DNA from: Acidobacteriaceae bacterium
Lineage (GTDB): Bacteria > Acidobacteriota > Terriglobia > Terriglobales > Acidobacteriaceae
Length of the DNA: 64,000 nt
NCBI GenBank assembly: GCA_003134995.1
Contig: PLDC01000002.1
Location: 137,808-201,807, forward strand
Reading direction: 5' to 3'
Made by a program: the position numbers and the translations under genes. The notes under the pieces are model-generated. The model did no database searches and had not been told where the DNA came from. It worked only from the letters and a program-made list of their open reading frames with translations. Of the stretch, positions 8,052 to 17,556 are shown in pieces. Position 1 is the stretch's first letter. Each line of letters starts with the position of its first letter.

Positions 8052-8798
8052 GACAGCTACTCCTTTGCCATGCAGCATCCCACGGTTTTCTTTGCTCGCT
8101 GTTTACTACTTTGATTTGCGTTACGAAATCCGAACGACGGTTGATGTGATCAGATGGGATGAGAAGGTCGGTCTTCAACGGGATGCTGTTCGCCCCAGTT
8201 TTTTGGACGTGCTCGAAGCACAAGAGATAAAGGAGACCGGCAATGAAGAAGATTGGTACCGCAGGGGCACAAAAGATGGACTTGTGATCGACTGTGACGA
8301 TGTGCCCGGAGGCACAAAAGCAATCCCCGTGATCCACTGCGAATCAAAGGAGTCGTTACAGTGGAGTTCGAGATTCCAAGTGTTCGAACCACAGGCTTTT
8401 CACGCAAAGCGGATGTAGTTTGGAGCGACTCCTTTGTGATGGGTCTGCGCTTCTTATACATCGAAAAGCGCTCTGGAGTTGCTCTTCAGACATGGCTAAG
8501 TTCGCTAGAGTCCCAATTCCGTTTCCATGAAGCGGCTCAACGAAACCTGTGAAGCGAAAAGCCTGAGGTTTGGACTGGCGGCAGAGCGTCGAGAGGTGAA
8601 CCTTTGCGCTTTGTCACCGCCTCCTTCAGTGCCCAGCCGCCAGCCTCCATACTTTACGGCTCCTCCGCTGGTCGCGGAATGGTCTGAAGGGTGATGCGAT
8701 CTGGCCCGATGGAGCTATTTACTTCTACCGATCTGTAGGGCTCCCGGCTTGCGTGCGTCTAGCGCCGTGTTCCGCTGCTTCTCTGCTAGCCTATCGCC

Positions 8799-8990
8799 AT
8801 GCAGAATCCCGTCAAAGAACGCATCGCCAAGTTGCGGGAGGAAATAGCCCAAATCAGCGAAGCAAATCGGCAGTACATGGGCACTGGTAGGAAGCTTCCG
8901 GGCTCAGCAGGAGATCACGAACGTCGGCTCCAGAGGTTGCAGGAAATCCTGGACGAACTGGTGTCCTTGACCGACTGGAAGAAACTTTGA
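8799..8990 (+). CDS. Small helical hypothetical protein (63 aa)
   Basis: The sequence MQNPVKERIAKLREEIAQISEANRQYM... ends LQEILDELVSLTDWKKL. It is almost entirely heptad-like charged helix with a short central Gly/Pro break. Near-identical short proteins are, as far as I recall, common in acidobacterial genomes without assigned function. It probably forms a helical hairpin or oligomer. Confidence 0.6.
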   Translation: MQNPVKERIAKLREEIAQISEANRQYMGTGRKLPGSAGDHERRLQRLQEILDELVSLTDWKKL

Positions 8991-9013
8991 ACAGGGTACG
9001 CTAACTCGCACAT

Positions 9014-9184
9014 TCAGCGGCCCGTCGGCTCTACCGGCGTCGCAACGCGACCGCGATCTCGCCGTGATGATTGACCGTATCCACAGGGAGAGAAGCGTTC
9101 GACGCCTTCGACATCGCGCACCTTCTCGACCAAGCCCAAGCGCAGAAGCTCTGCTAAGGCGGCGTCTATCTGTTTAAGCGTCAT
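9014..9184 (-). CDS. Short winged-helix-like ORF, possibly frameshifted
   Basis: Starts at ATG 9184, overlapping the preceding stop as ATGA, so translation is coupled. The sequence MTLKQIDAALAELLRLGLVEKVRDVEG looks like the start of a small winged helix. After residue 34 the frame gives a low-complexity Arg-rich tail, whereas a +1 shift gives a protein-like ending (VDTVNHHGEIAVALRRR, stop). A one-base indel near 9080 is therefore likely. Confidence 0.45.
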   Translation of the reverse strand: MTLKQIDAALAELLRLGLVEKVRDVEGVERFSPCGYGQSSRRDRGRVATPVEPTGR

Positions 9185-9588
9185 GACTGCACCGCCAGCT
9201 CCGCCTCCTCTTCGACGCGCGTCCGGTTGGGCATCGCTTGTATTCGCGTCTGGGTTTCCGCCCAGCTCGGCTCCGCGCCGGCAAACAGAAAATCAAGCCA
9301 TTGGGCCAGATCTTCGAGGGCGATTTCGCCGGTAAGGTAGTGGAGGATGAACGGATGGCGCACCACCGATGCGCCCACGAGTTCGCCTTCGTCGCACCAC
9401 GGGCAGGGCCAGATTTTGTCGACCTTTGCGGGATAGAGCAGGTTGATGGTGTTGCAGTCCACTGATCGGACGCCCAGCACGGCATAGACCATGCCGACGC
9501 CACAACGTTCGATGTGACTGCTGTGAGGGGTTGGAACGGCGACGCTCCCGAGACGCAGAGCGACCCCGAGCGAAATTTCAGGTTGCAT
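9181..9588 (-). CDS. Hypothetical 135-residue protein with CPWC motif
   Basis: The N-terminal third has hydrophobic strands (GMVYAVLGVRSVDCNTINLLYPAKVDKIWPCPWC); a single CPWC knuckle follows and the C-terminal half is acidic and helical (EIALEDLAQWLDFLFAGAEPSW). I do not recognise a family. Its stop overlaps the start of the next short gene, so the two form a small operon. The start is uncertain; a later Met after residue 30 is possible. Confidence 0.45.
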   Translation of the reverse strand: MQPEISLGVALRLGSVAVPTPHSSHIERCGVGMVYAVLGVRSVDCNTINLLYPAKVDKIWPCPWCDEGELVGASVVRHPFILHYLTGEIALEDLAQWLDFLFAGAEPSWAETQTRIQAMPNRTRVEEEAELAVQS

Positions 9589-9835
9589 TTGTCGATTCCT
9601 TTCCGCTCGGAGGGAATTGAAGGGAAACCCAACGCGACTATCGCACGCGGCGCGGAGCGCGGCAAGCCCCTAATCGGGAAAGCGCATTTTTCGGAATAAG
9701 CGCGTCCTCATTATGGAACCGAAGCTCATTCGCCCATCGCGGACCTTTCCCGCAAAGGGAAATCCACAGCCACAATCTTCGTGGATGTGACGGATATCAC
9801 GCACGTTTCGAAGCCTTCCGTACGACGATCCCGCT

Positions 9836-11338
9836 ATGCGCTGGCTTCTCGTTCTCCTCCTCACCGCCGCCTGTTCCGCTCAAGCGTTCGTTCCCGAGCG
9901 CGTGGTCTTTCCCATCACCCATTTCGGCCCCGACATCCGGTATCTCGCCCCACTCTCCATCAGGTTCGGCACCGGTTTCTGCCTGGACCCGGAATGCCGC
10001 TTCGTGGGAACCAACTACCACGTCGCCCGGGAGATGGGCACGAGCGTCTTCATTAAGGGCGTCCCCTCCATACACCGTTACCTTGATACCAGCCCGGAGG
10101 AGGCGGGAGCGGAGCGGATCAGGATTCCGGGGTTCCCCGTGCCCGGTTCGATGAAATATACGATGGCCCACGACCTCGCCATCTACGAGATGCGGCGTCC
10201 TCTCAAGGGACTCCACGGCGCCGGCTTCGACACCGAGGATTTGGCGGAGGGCGAGGAAGCGGACATCTACGGTTATCCGCTCGGCTGGAACCCGAAGCGA
10301 GGCTTAGTCCACTGGCGGGGCACCTTCCTGGGCAAGAACCCGCAAGGGTTATTGTCCTACCGCTGCAAGGACGGCCGGGTGCGTCCCGGCGCCAGCGGCG
10401 GGATCGTGGTCAACGGCAGCGGGAAAATCGTCGGCATCTTCAATGCCATCGGCGAGGATGGCGTGGCGTTAGCCGTGCCCGCAGGGCAGCTTGCGGACTT
10501 TGTGGGGCGGGCTCAACCCTATCTGCAGGAGGTTCTGTTTCCCAAACAGGTTTTCGTCTCCCCGGTCGCAGCCGATCTCTACCCTCCCTACGACCTGCCA
10601 GCCGGAGACGCGCACCCAACAAATTCTGCGGACGTGTTACGGTTGCGGTTAGCGGCGCAGCGACTCGCCGACTCCATGACGAACTTCATCGCCACGCAGA
10701 CTTTTGCCTGGGGACGCGACAACCGCGAGGCAGAAACCGCCGATGCCTACGAGACGCTTGTCCTGGATGGGAACCAGCGCTGGCATCGCCCAAGCGGAAA
10801 AAAGTTCTATGACGAAATCCCGTTCCCGCCTGTGGCCGACTTCGTGAATCCGGGAGCCGAGTGGTCACAGCTTCCGCAGATGGTAGGGAGGTTTTACGGC
10901 GTGGCCCTCCGCCAGGCGCCCGACGCCGTTGCGTCCGGTCGAACCATCCACGTATTCCAGTATGCCGCGAGAGCCGAGGATAGGGTGTGCTCGTTCGGCT
11001 ATGTTGGACTCCTGGAGTTCATTGGCCTCAGTTTCTTCCGGCACCCGAATAAATTCTACGACTGCCACGGCGAAGTCTGGACAGACACCTCCGGGGTAAT
11101 TTTGAGAATTTCACTGACCATGGACCTCACGGGTCCGTCCTACCGCTACCGGGCGCTGGTGACCTATGGCTGGGTGGAAAAGGACGGAGCCCAGCACTTG
11201 GTTCCAGTCACCCTCGTGGCACAGTCGGAGGACAGGAAGAGCACCCGCTGGTGCCGTGGGCTGTTCACTGACTATGGAATGTTCGGCACGAAAACACGCG
11301 TGCTGGTAGCGGAGGATCCAAATCGGACGCTGCGATAA
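9836..11338 (+). CDS. Secreted trypsin-like serine protease with novel C-terminal domain
   Basis: A signal peptide (MRWLLVLLLTAACSAQA) precedes a trypsin-like fold. The triad is visible: His in GTNYHVA (about residue 62), Asp in AHDLAIY (112) and Ser in RPGASGGIVV (186). This resembles S1/DegP-type proteases with no PDZ domain. Residues 225-500 form a second region of about 275 residues (motifs SADVLRLRLAAQRLADSM, TQTFAWGRDN, FYDCHGEVWTDTSG) that I do not recognise and which may bind a substrate. Predicted to act in the periplasm or outside the cell. Its position next to a mobile region may be fortuitous. Confidence 0.75.
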   Translation: MRWLLVLLLTAACSAQAFVPERVVFPITHFGPDIRYLAPLSIRFGTGFCLDPECRFVGTNYHVAREMGTSVFIKGVPSIHRYLDTSPEEAGAERIRIPGFPVPGSMKYTMAHDLAIYEMRRPLKGLHGAGFDTEDLAEGEEADIYGYPLGWNPKRGLVHWRGTFLGKNPQGLLSYRCKDGRVRPGASGGIVVNGSGKIVGIFNAIGEDGVALAVPAGQLADFVGRAQPYLQEVLFPKQVFVSPVAADLYPPYDLPAGDAHPTNSADVLRLRLAAQRLADSMTNFIATQTFAWGRDNREAETADAYETLVLDGNQRWHRPSGKKFYDEIPFPPVADFVNPGAEWSQLPQMVGRFYGVALRQAPDAVASGRTIHVFQYAARAEDRVCSFGYVGLLEFIGLSFFRHPNKFYDCHGEVWTDTSGVILRISLTMDLTGPSYRYRALVTYGWVEKDGAQHLVPVTLVAQSEDRKSTRWCRGLFTDYGMFGTKTRVLVAEDPNRTLR

Positions 11339-11541
11339 GAAGACGTTCCGCGCGAACCTTCGGTCGTGGACGATTGGCGGGTGGCCCGTACTTCTCGATC
11401 TATAGGAAAAACAAAAATCCGTTTCGGCTACGACAGTTCCGAGGTTTTATCTGGAGTGATTCTGCGAAAGTTCAGAATTGCTGAGGGCATCGAACTTGAG
11501 GAGGAACGGACTCCGAGCGAAACGCTAACTTGTCACTGGCT

Positions 11542-12627
11542 TCAGGCGCGCCGAACCCAATGCATGGATCGGCCGCGGCTATCGACGAGCGGATCTACTC
11601 CGAAATACTTGAGTAGCGCATTCCGCCAACTCAACCGATGTGGACGTGGGCGTTTCGTCTGTCCCAGGCGCAGAAACAGGGCAGCCGATGTCGAGTGCTG
11701 TGTGCGGGAGGCGAGCAGCCCGAACCGACGCATCGCGTGTCGGTAACGGTCTGGCACGTGAGCGGCCAGCGCGTCTACGAAGTCTTCAATCAAGTAGCGG
11801 GTTGTCACTACCTCCCTTTCCTTCAGATCCTTCGTCAAAAACTCAACCTCTCGATCCGTGATCTTGGTGAATCGATGCTGGGCGATGGGCGGTCGTCGAA
11901 CGTACCGCGCTACATATCGTAGAAAGTGCCATTTCGACCGGATGGGATCAACGTAGACGTTCCACCACCGTTCGTATTGCGTCCGCAGCATTATTCGTAT
12001 GTCTTCGGTGCTCGCCTCCGAAGTCAGCAAGCCCTTCTTCAGAGTAGCTCGAAGATAGGTTATGACGGCGTAGCGTCATATAGGCATGAGCGTGCGCCTG
12101 TCGAAGTGTAGCGGCGCAATCCAGCGGCCATCCGATTCTCGCAGACCTCCGGCCGAAACCATGATGTGCAGATGAACGTTGAAATTCAGGTGCCGTCCGA
12201 ACGTATGCGGCACCACAAGAATGAGAACGCGGACGCCGTATGTGGTCTTGACCCATTGTTGGATAACCGCTGCAGCCAGCGCGGGCAAGTCGTGCAGGAG
12301 ATGCCGATTGCGTCGGAAGATGGGCCACAACACGTTCGGCATCGTGAAGCCGATGCCAGTATAGGGAATGTCGGGAAGAGCGCTCCACTGGTTTCGCTGC
12401 CAAAGCAGCGTAGCTCGCTGCCCACAGCTCGGGCAGGACCGCGATTTGCAGGTATGGTAGACGAGCTTCTCTTCGGTTTCTGACGCAAACACTTCGGCTC
12501 CCAATGCGGGGGTACGGCAGTCGATCAGTTTGGAGAAGTTCTCGCGCACGGCTGGGCGGATCTCGGGACGATCCCAGTGAGGGCGAGTTGCGATCAAGAT
12601 GTCCTTCAGCGGTTGCTTGAGGGCCAT
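11542..12627 (-). pseudogene. IS91-family HUH (Y2) transposase with in-frame TGA at codon 184
   Basis: The start MALKQPLKDILIATRPHW is followed by a zinc-binding region (CKSRSCPSCGQR), then the HUH histidines in NFNVHLHIMVSAGG (about 152-154). The frame stops at 12078-12076 (TGA) but goes on unshifted as RYAVITYLRATLKKGLL, and contains the paired tyrosines in RYVARYVRRPPIA, the Y2 site of IS91-type rolling-circle transposases. The family normally has Trp just before RYAVITYL, so TGG to TGA is the simplest event. The two halves together (361 residues) are near family length. The start overlaps the ParB-like gene by 22 bp. Confidence 0.85.
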
Positions 12628-13592
12628 ACGGGTATCGACTCCCGGTAAGACGTGAGAGTTCGCATTAGCTCTTCAGTTACAAAGATTGTCTTGCCGTGGA
12701 CTGGTATCACAGAGACGCTTACCGAATTGAATTCACCTGAACTAAGTGCGGACAAACGCCTGACCAGGCTCGTTAGGTCTGGGGAAGTCGTCAGGTTGTG
12801 TCGCCCGTGCCGTGAGATCAGATCGCGTATGGCCTTGCTGACACCTTTCTTGTTGCGATAGGTCCTCAGGGACTCGATCTGCCGATCCGGTGATTCAGTG
12901 GTCCATTTCCACGCCCGATGGATCGACACCTCGCCGTCGCGTAATGTTTCCAGCAGTTCCGGCTGGCCGGTTCGTAATAGCCGCTTGACCTTGGTCACGT
13001 TGCCCACGGAGACGCCTGCGGCAGCGGCAATCTCTTTTCGGACATCTACGATTGCATCTTCTGTCAAATTTGACGAACCCTTCATCTGACCGCCGAGCCG
13101 TTGATTCGATAGGGCCTTTTCCTTGAAGCAAGGCTCAAGTTCCAGCGCCAGGAGTATCCGGCAAAAATCGTTCATGCCGTTGGACCGACGATGCTTTTGG
13201 AGTAGCCAACGAAGGCTTTCCTCGTCTGTTAACTCGTATTCGACACATGAGAGCGTCGGTCGCCCAGTCAGGCGAGCCAGTTCCCATCGCGCGTAGCCGT
13301 CAATGACAACCCGCTCTCGCGTAACCAGGAGCGGCTCTCGAAACGCCAGTTCGCCTTGTTCAGCGAGAGCGGACAACTTGGACGCTGGAACGGTGAAACG
13401 AAGGCGCGAGAAGCTGGGATGCTGGCGGAGTTCGCTGAGGCGATAGGTTAAGGGCTGGCCAGGATCGTCGTCAGATTGCCTTTCAGGCTCGGAAAAAGAA
13501 GTCGAGAGAGGTTGGTTGGGCCTATCACCGAACTCTCCTGGCACTCGTGCTGCCGTGTTCATGCCACCGGGTTCCACTTGGATTCGCCTCAT
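12606..13592 (-). CDS. ParB/RepB-like protein encoded with the IS91-type transposase
   Basis: A ParB N-terminal-like domain spans about residues 48-125 (YRLSELRQHPSFSRLRF, EPLLVTRERVVIDGYARWELARL), with the order seen in ParB-type nucleases and DNA-binding proteins. Then comes a helix-turn-helix-like region (EIAAAAGVSVGNVTKVKRLL) and a repeat of HTH character near 215-250 (RDGEVSIHRAWKW). Its end overlaps the transposase start, implying translation from one message and a role in the transposition unit. ParB proteins usually segregate plasmids, so a link to an HUH transposase is unusual. The start could be at MNTAARVPGEF, residue 11. Confidence 0.7.
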   Translation of the reverse strand: MRRIQVEPGGMNTAARVPGEFGDRPNQPLSTSFSEPERQSDDDPGQPLTYRLSELRQHPSFSRLRFTVPASKLSALAEQGELAFREPLLVTRERVVIDGYARWELARLTGRPTLSCVEYELTDEESLRWLLQKHRRSNGMNDFCRILLALELEPCFKEKALSNQRLGGQMKGSSNLTEDAIVDVRKEIAAAAGVSVGNVTKVKRLLRTGQPELLETLRDGEVSIHRAWKWTTESPDRQIESLRTYRNKKGVSKAIRDLISRHGRHNLTTSPDLTSLVRRLSALSSGEFNSVSVSVIPVHGKTIFVTEELMRTLTSYRESIPVWPSSNR

Positions 13593-13709
13593 TGAATTGG
13601 TGGAATCATGACCGCGTGGGGGGCCACACTCAATGCGGTGTTTGGAAGCCGCGAGTGGAAACTATCGAATCGCCTTGTAGTAATCACGCCTGGAGGCGGG
13701 AAAAGTTTT

Positions 13710-13726
13710 ACTCGCGGGACGCGAGT
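13710..13726. other. Small perfect hairpin (ACTCGC-GGGAC-GCGAGT)
   Basis: A 6-bp GC-rich stem with 5-nt loop lies between the ParB-like gene and the divergent QatB-like gene. It is positioned where an IS91-type origin or terminus hairpin, or an operator, could sit. The evidence is structural only. Confidence 0.3.
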
Positions 13727-13841
13727 TGCGCGAGTGCGCTGGCCGGACTAAGGTCGGGCCAAACAGCTTCCTTTCGTTCCTGTTCCGATGTAGCATCCTT
13801 TGCTGTTGCAAGCTGAGCCCTGAAAATAGCGGAGTATTGTC

Positions 13842-14648
13842 ATGGGTCACACGCGGCTGGGCCAAGTTCCAAAAACGCGCAAGTGGAATGAACTGGTCGA
13901 GCAAATTGCTGGGGCGGGTCCGACGGGCGATGTCGCAAATGCCGCAGTCCACGTTGCTGCGATTGCAGCGCGAACGTTAGACGCAGCCCAGACAGGCTTG
14001 GACAGGGCGGTCGATGACCCCGGCGTCCGCTACACGTTTTACCTCTTAACCCAAGTCGCACTTGCATCACGCTCATCCGATTGGGAAGCAGCGCTGAGCA
14101 AGCACGGCATTCATCTGACGAGTGACAGCAATGTTTTCGATTTCACTGCCGAAGTGCAGGATGCTATCGACCGCCACATTCGCTCGAATCCATCCCGCGC
14201 AACTGACCTAAGCGAGATCGCTCAGCAAGCCGCCGGTGAGGCGATAACCAGCCTCGCAGGAACGCGGACGGTCAGCCTGTTTAGGGGTAGCGGCGCCGAG
14301 CTGCAAAATGCTGTGCGTTCCCTTTCAACCAAGAAAGGGTTCGGGGAATTGGGGCAACGCTTCTTTGGACGGTTTGTCGCGCGATTCCTCAACTTCTACC
14401 TGAGCCGAGTCACCGCAGCAGCTCTCGGCAGCGCACGCCTGCCGGATTTGGGGGCCATCGCTGAATTTAACGATGCCCTTCGGTCCCACTGCGATCAGAG
14501 CGCTCGGATCGTGCGAGATTTCTGCGGTGACTGGTACTCGAAGACGGAGTACCAGAAAGGAATCGATCTTGAAAATACGTCGGGATTTCTAGCCGTCGCT
14601 TTGAAAAAGCTGCGCAGCGAACTTGAGCAGCAGAAAGCGACCTTGTGA
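13842..14648 (+). CDS. QatB-like protein of a QueC-associated defence pair
   Basis: The 268-residue protein starts MGHTRLGQVPKTRKWNELV, with GGAG 8 nt before the ATG. The N-terminal Met-Gly followed by a conserved basic segment and W resembles the partner proteins encoded directly upstream of QueC-like enzymes in Qat-type antiphage loci. The rest is Ala-rich and helical (AAVHVAAIAARTLDAAQTGL, LAGTRTVSLFRGSG). Its stop overlaps the next start (GTGA). In related systems the QueC-like enzyme is reported to attach a deazaguanine to the partner's N-terminal glycine; that this protein is such a substrate is inferred from the MG start and gene order. Confidence 0.6.
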   Translation: MGHTRLGQVPKTRKWNELVEQIAGAGPTGDVANAAVHVAAIAARTLDAAQTGLDRAVDDPGVRYTFYLLTQVALASRSSDWEAALSKHGIHLTSDSNVFDFTAEVQDAIDRHIRSNPSRATDLSEIAQQAAGEAITSLAGTRTVSLFRGSGAELQNAVRSLSTKKGFGELGQRFFGRFVARFLNFYLSRVTAAALGSARLPDLGAIAEFNDALRSHCDQSARIVRDFCGDWYSKTEYQKGIDLENTSGFLAVALKKLRSELEQQKATL

Positions 14649-16414
14649 TCGAGCCTCGACTCTTTGTATGCAGTGGGGCAAACGTCGCCGGCAGTGACCC
14701 TGTCGCGAAGGGAAGGCACCGTGTAGAACTCGACGCCATTGGAAGCGATGCGAACGTATACATTCGCTTCGAGAATGTAGCCAAGGTTTTCCGCCATGAT
14801 CTTTCTCCCCGGTTGATCGATTTTCTCGAAATTGCATCCTATGTCTTCAGTGCCGATTGCGCCACGCTCAGAGGGAAAAAGTGGACCGACGATCAGAGCA
14901 CGGAGCCCTGGAGTCGAGACTTTGCATTTGTCATCCCGGTGCGAGAGCCCGCCTTTTGGGGTGCAACGAAGGTCCAAAATCTGCTGGTAGAGGTTCTCGG
15001 CTTTCTTTCGAACGATAAATACTCCTTTACATTTCTGCCATTGGAGCGTGACCGCGCCGATCAACAGCCGTACTTTCAATTCGGCGACTTGGAAGAATGG
15101 CCGTTCAATCGTCCCGAACGTGTGATCATGTTTTCAGGCGGCCTGGATTCTCTAGCCGGGGCGGTAGAAGCAGCGGCCAGCGGCGACAGGGTAATGTTGG
15201 TTAGTCATCGCCCCGTGACAACGTTGGATTCCCGCCAGAAAAGGCTCTTCGCGGAGTTGCAGAGGCAGTTTCCCAATCAACTAGCCCACATTCCGGTGTG
15301 GATCAACAAGGCGGAGCGACTGGGGCGAGAGCCGACTCAGCGGACTCGTTCATTCCTATACTCGGCGCTAGGCACGCTTGTCGCGCAGTCCGTTCAGGCA
15401 GGCGGGGTGCGGTTCTATGAGAATGGAGTCGTGAGTTTGAACCTGCCTATTGCTGAGGAAGTTCTCCGCGTGCGGGCCTCCCGCACCACTCATCCAGTGA
15501 CTCTTCATCTATTATCTTCCCTCTCTGCTGCGGTAACAGAGCGCGATTTCATAGTCGATAACCCCTATCTGCTCAAAACAAAGACTGAGGTGGTGCAGAG
15601 CATAGCGACACATCAAGCTGCCCACCTAATTGGTCATACCTGCTCATGTTCGCACTCGATGTTCAAGACCAAGAATCAGCGGCATTGCGGTCGATGCAGC
15701 CAATGTACCGACCGACGGTTCGCGACTACGGCAGCAGGTCTCTTGGCTTACGACTCTGAGAAGGATTATGTTTCCGATGTGTTCATAGGGCCTCGCAAGA
15801 GCCCTCTGGAGCGGGCCATCGCGACGGACTATACGCGACATGGCATTGAGTTGCACCTGCGTTCCGAGACTGAGTTAGCAGGGATTTTTAACGCGGAACT
15901 GAGTCGCGCTGTTCGCTATGAGGCGAAACGCAGTGAAGCTGCCCAGGAAATCATCGCCATGCACAAACGGCACGGCGATGTTGTTGTTCGAGTGTTGGAG
16001 CAGAAGGTCAGAGATAATGCGGCGAACCTGATTCGTGGCCCCCTCGACGATACGTCGCTGTTTGCACTGACAATCGGACAATACCGCAGGCGACAATGCG
16101 ATTCTGCTGAAGTGGGCGTCGACGGCTCCGAGAAATCGGTTTCATCAGTCGAAATAGGCACAAGGCTAACGAGTTTAGATGAGACTATGAAGACCATCCT
16201 CGCCAAGTTCGGAAGTCTGCCAACTGGAGCCAGCAGGAAGAAAAAGAGGGCGACCCCAGGCAAGCGGGACACGATCCTATTCGCTGCTATCCTGCTGGGG
16301 TTTAAAGGTATGAAGTACTGTTCGTTCCTTCAACGTCACGGCATCAAGCCGAAGTGGTCGGACGATCCCTCACAAGTGGCCGAGCGCATTCACTTTCGCG
16401 GCGAATACCCATAG
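14645..16414 (+). CDS. QueC-like PP-loop ATPase (QatC-type)
   Basis: GTG start overlapping the upstream stop. An N-terminal region of about 155 residues is unique. The PP-loop FSGGLDSLAGA is at 163-173. The QueC-type zinc ligands are visible as HTCSC (C333, C335) then CGRCSQC (C348, C351, C354). QueC makes preQ0 from carboxydeazaguanine; stand-alone relatives with long extensions serve in antiphage systems. At 589 residues it is far longer than QueC (about 225), with a C-terminal tail of about 230 residues (charged, then KKKRATPGKRDTILFAAILLGFKG). Neither a QatA-like ATPase nor a TatD-like nuclease lies nearby. Ends inside the truncated GH106 gene. Confidence 0.75.
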   Translation: MIEPRLFVCSGANVAGSDPVAKGRHRVELDAIGSDANVYIRFENVAKVFRHDLSPRLIDFLEIASYVFSADCATLRGKKWTDDQSTEPWSRDFAFVIPVREPAFWGATKVQNLLVEVLGFLSNDKYSFTFLPLERDRADQQPYFQFGDLEEWPFNRPERVIMFSGGLDSLAGAVEAAASGDRVMLVSHRPVTTLDSRQKRLFAELQRQFPNQLAHIPVWINKAERLGREPTQRTRSFLYSALGTLVAQSVQAGGVRFYENGVVSLNLPIAEEVLRVRASRTTHPVTLHLLSSLSAAVTERDFIVDNPYLLKTKTEVVQSIATHQAAHLIGHTCSCSHSMFKTKNQRHCGRCSQCTDRRFATTAAGLLAYDSEKDYVSDVFIGPRKSPLERAIATDYTRHGIELHLRSETELAGIFNAELSRAVRYEAKRSEAAQEIIAMHKRHGDVVVRVLEQKVRDNAANLIRGPLDDTSLFALTIGQYRRRQCDSAEVGVDGSEKSVSSVEIGTRLTSLDETMKTILAKFGSLPTGASRKKKRATPGKRDTILFAAILLGFKGMKYCSFLQRHGIKPKWSDDPSQVAERIHFRGEYP

Positions 16415-17556
16415 AGATCGGGCTCGGGAACGAAGGCTGCTTTCTCTTCAAAGTGATTCACCCGCGGATCAGAATGCAGAACCAACTCAGCAACTTCGTA
16501 TGAGGTCGGAACAGTGGGCGGCAGACCGAACGACGAAAAATCGATCCCCTCGGCCCAAGCCGGAGGGGGTGGTGGTGGGTTGTGCTTGAACATAATTCGG
16601 AAGTACTTGGCTGTTACCGGATCGAATGAGATGGTGTGTTCAGGCGCTCTGCCTCCGCTCAGGCTGGCTACCCTGTGGAACCTTTGCCCGTCGTCGCTGG
16701 CATCGAGGGTCTTCTCGGGAATCCCGCTGACGAATTCCTGGATGAATCCCGGCTCCTTTGTCACAAACGTTACCGCGCGAATCGTATGCGGCGTAGGGTA
16801 TTCGAACTGAATCCAGGAATCCGACCCAGGAGTCGGGAAGGGCACTTTGGTGGTTTTCTCCAGATCTCCATCACTCAGCATTGCCGGGTCCAGTTCCAGT
16901 CCCTCGCCGCTGGAAGTGATTTTGGCCTGCTCTGTTGCTAGCCCAGATGAGCCAGAAGGAAGCCGGAACGCTACGACCACGGCATCCGAATATAGCTCCG
17001 GCAAGTGTGGCCCCGGTGGTCCAACCTGTTCGTGAACGCCAAGATTCTGGAAAACTCCAGTGGTGCTGGGAGGGTGAGCAATCTTGCCCACGAATGGCTT
17101 TCCGCCATCCAAGATCGTTTCGGACCAGACGTACTTCTTCATTCCTTGAGCTGGTGTCACCCAGGGTCCACCCGTTTCGCTCCAACCGGGAGAACCTGCA
17201 ATCGCCATTTCCATTCCTAATTGGTCCCCGAGGCCGATCGCGTACTTGAAGGCGTCCTTCCATTGTGGGGTCATATAGACCAGGCGCTTCTCGACAACCT
17301 GCGGTGTTTGCAGTGCTGCGTCGAAGTTCTGGAACCCCGCAATCCCGGTCCGATGCATCCACTCAAGATCGAGTTTGATGCCTTCTCGCGTAATGTTCCC
17401 ATTCATCCAGTGCCACCACACGCGCGGTCGCGCAGTGCTGGGCGGGTTTTCAAACCCCTTTTCCAGCGCGTCTTCAGACGTCTGGGCAAGAGAAACTCCA
17501 GCTGTGCAAACGATGACCACTGCCGCAACCGAGAACTGTCTCCAGGCTCGTTTCAT
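16390..17556 (-). pseudogene. Truncated GH106 alpha-L-rhamnosidase (N-terminal part)
   Basis: Begins with a signal peptide (MKRAWRQFSVAAVVIVCTAGVSLAQ), then the typical GH106 opening: FENPPSTARPRVWWHWMNG and LEWMHRTGIAGFQNFD. Homology continues to about residue 375 (SYEVAELVLHSDPRVNHFEEKA), then the frame ends at YGYSPRK inside the 3' end of the QueC-like gene. GH106 enzymes are usually about 1,000 residues, so roughly the last two thirds are gone. The junction suggests that the defence module or its carrier replaced the 3' part. Start at 17556 preferred for its GGAG spacing; 17565 is also possible. Confidence 0.75.

Noticed and set aside
8050..8418. Overlapping open frames on both strands, 103-122 codons
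   Set aside because: Neither strand shows a clear ribosome site or a family; either could be real but I cannot choose.
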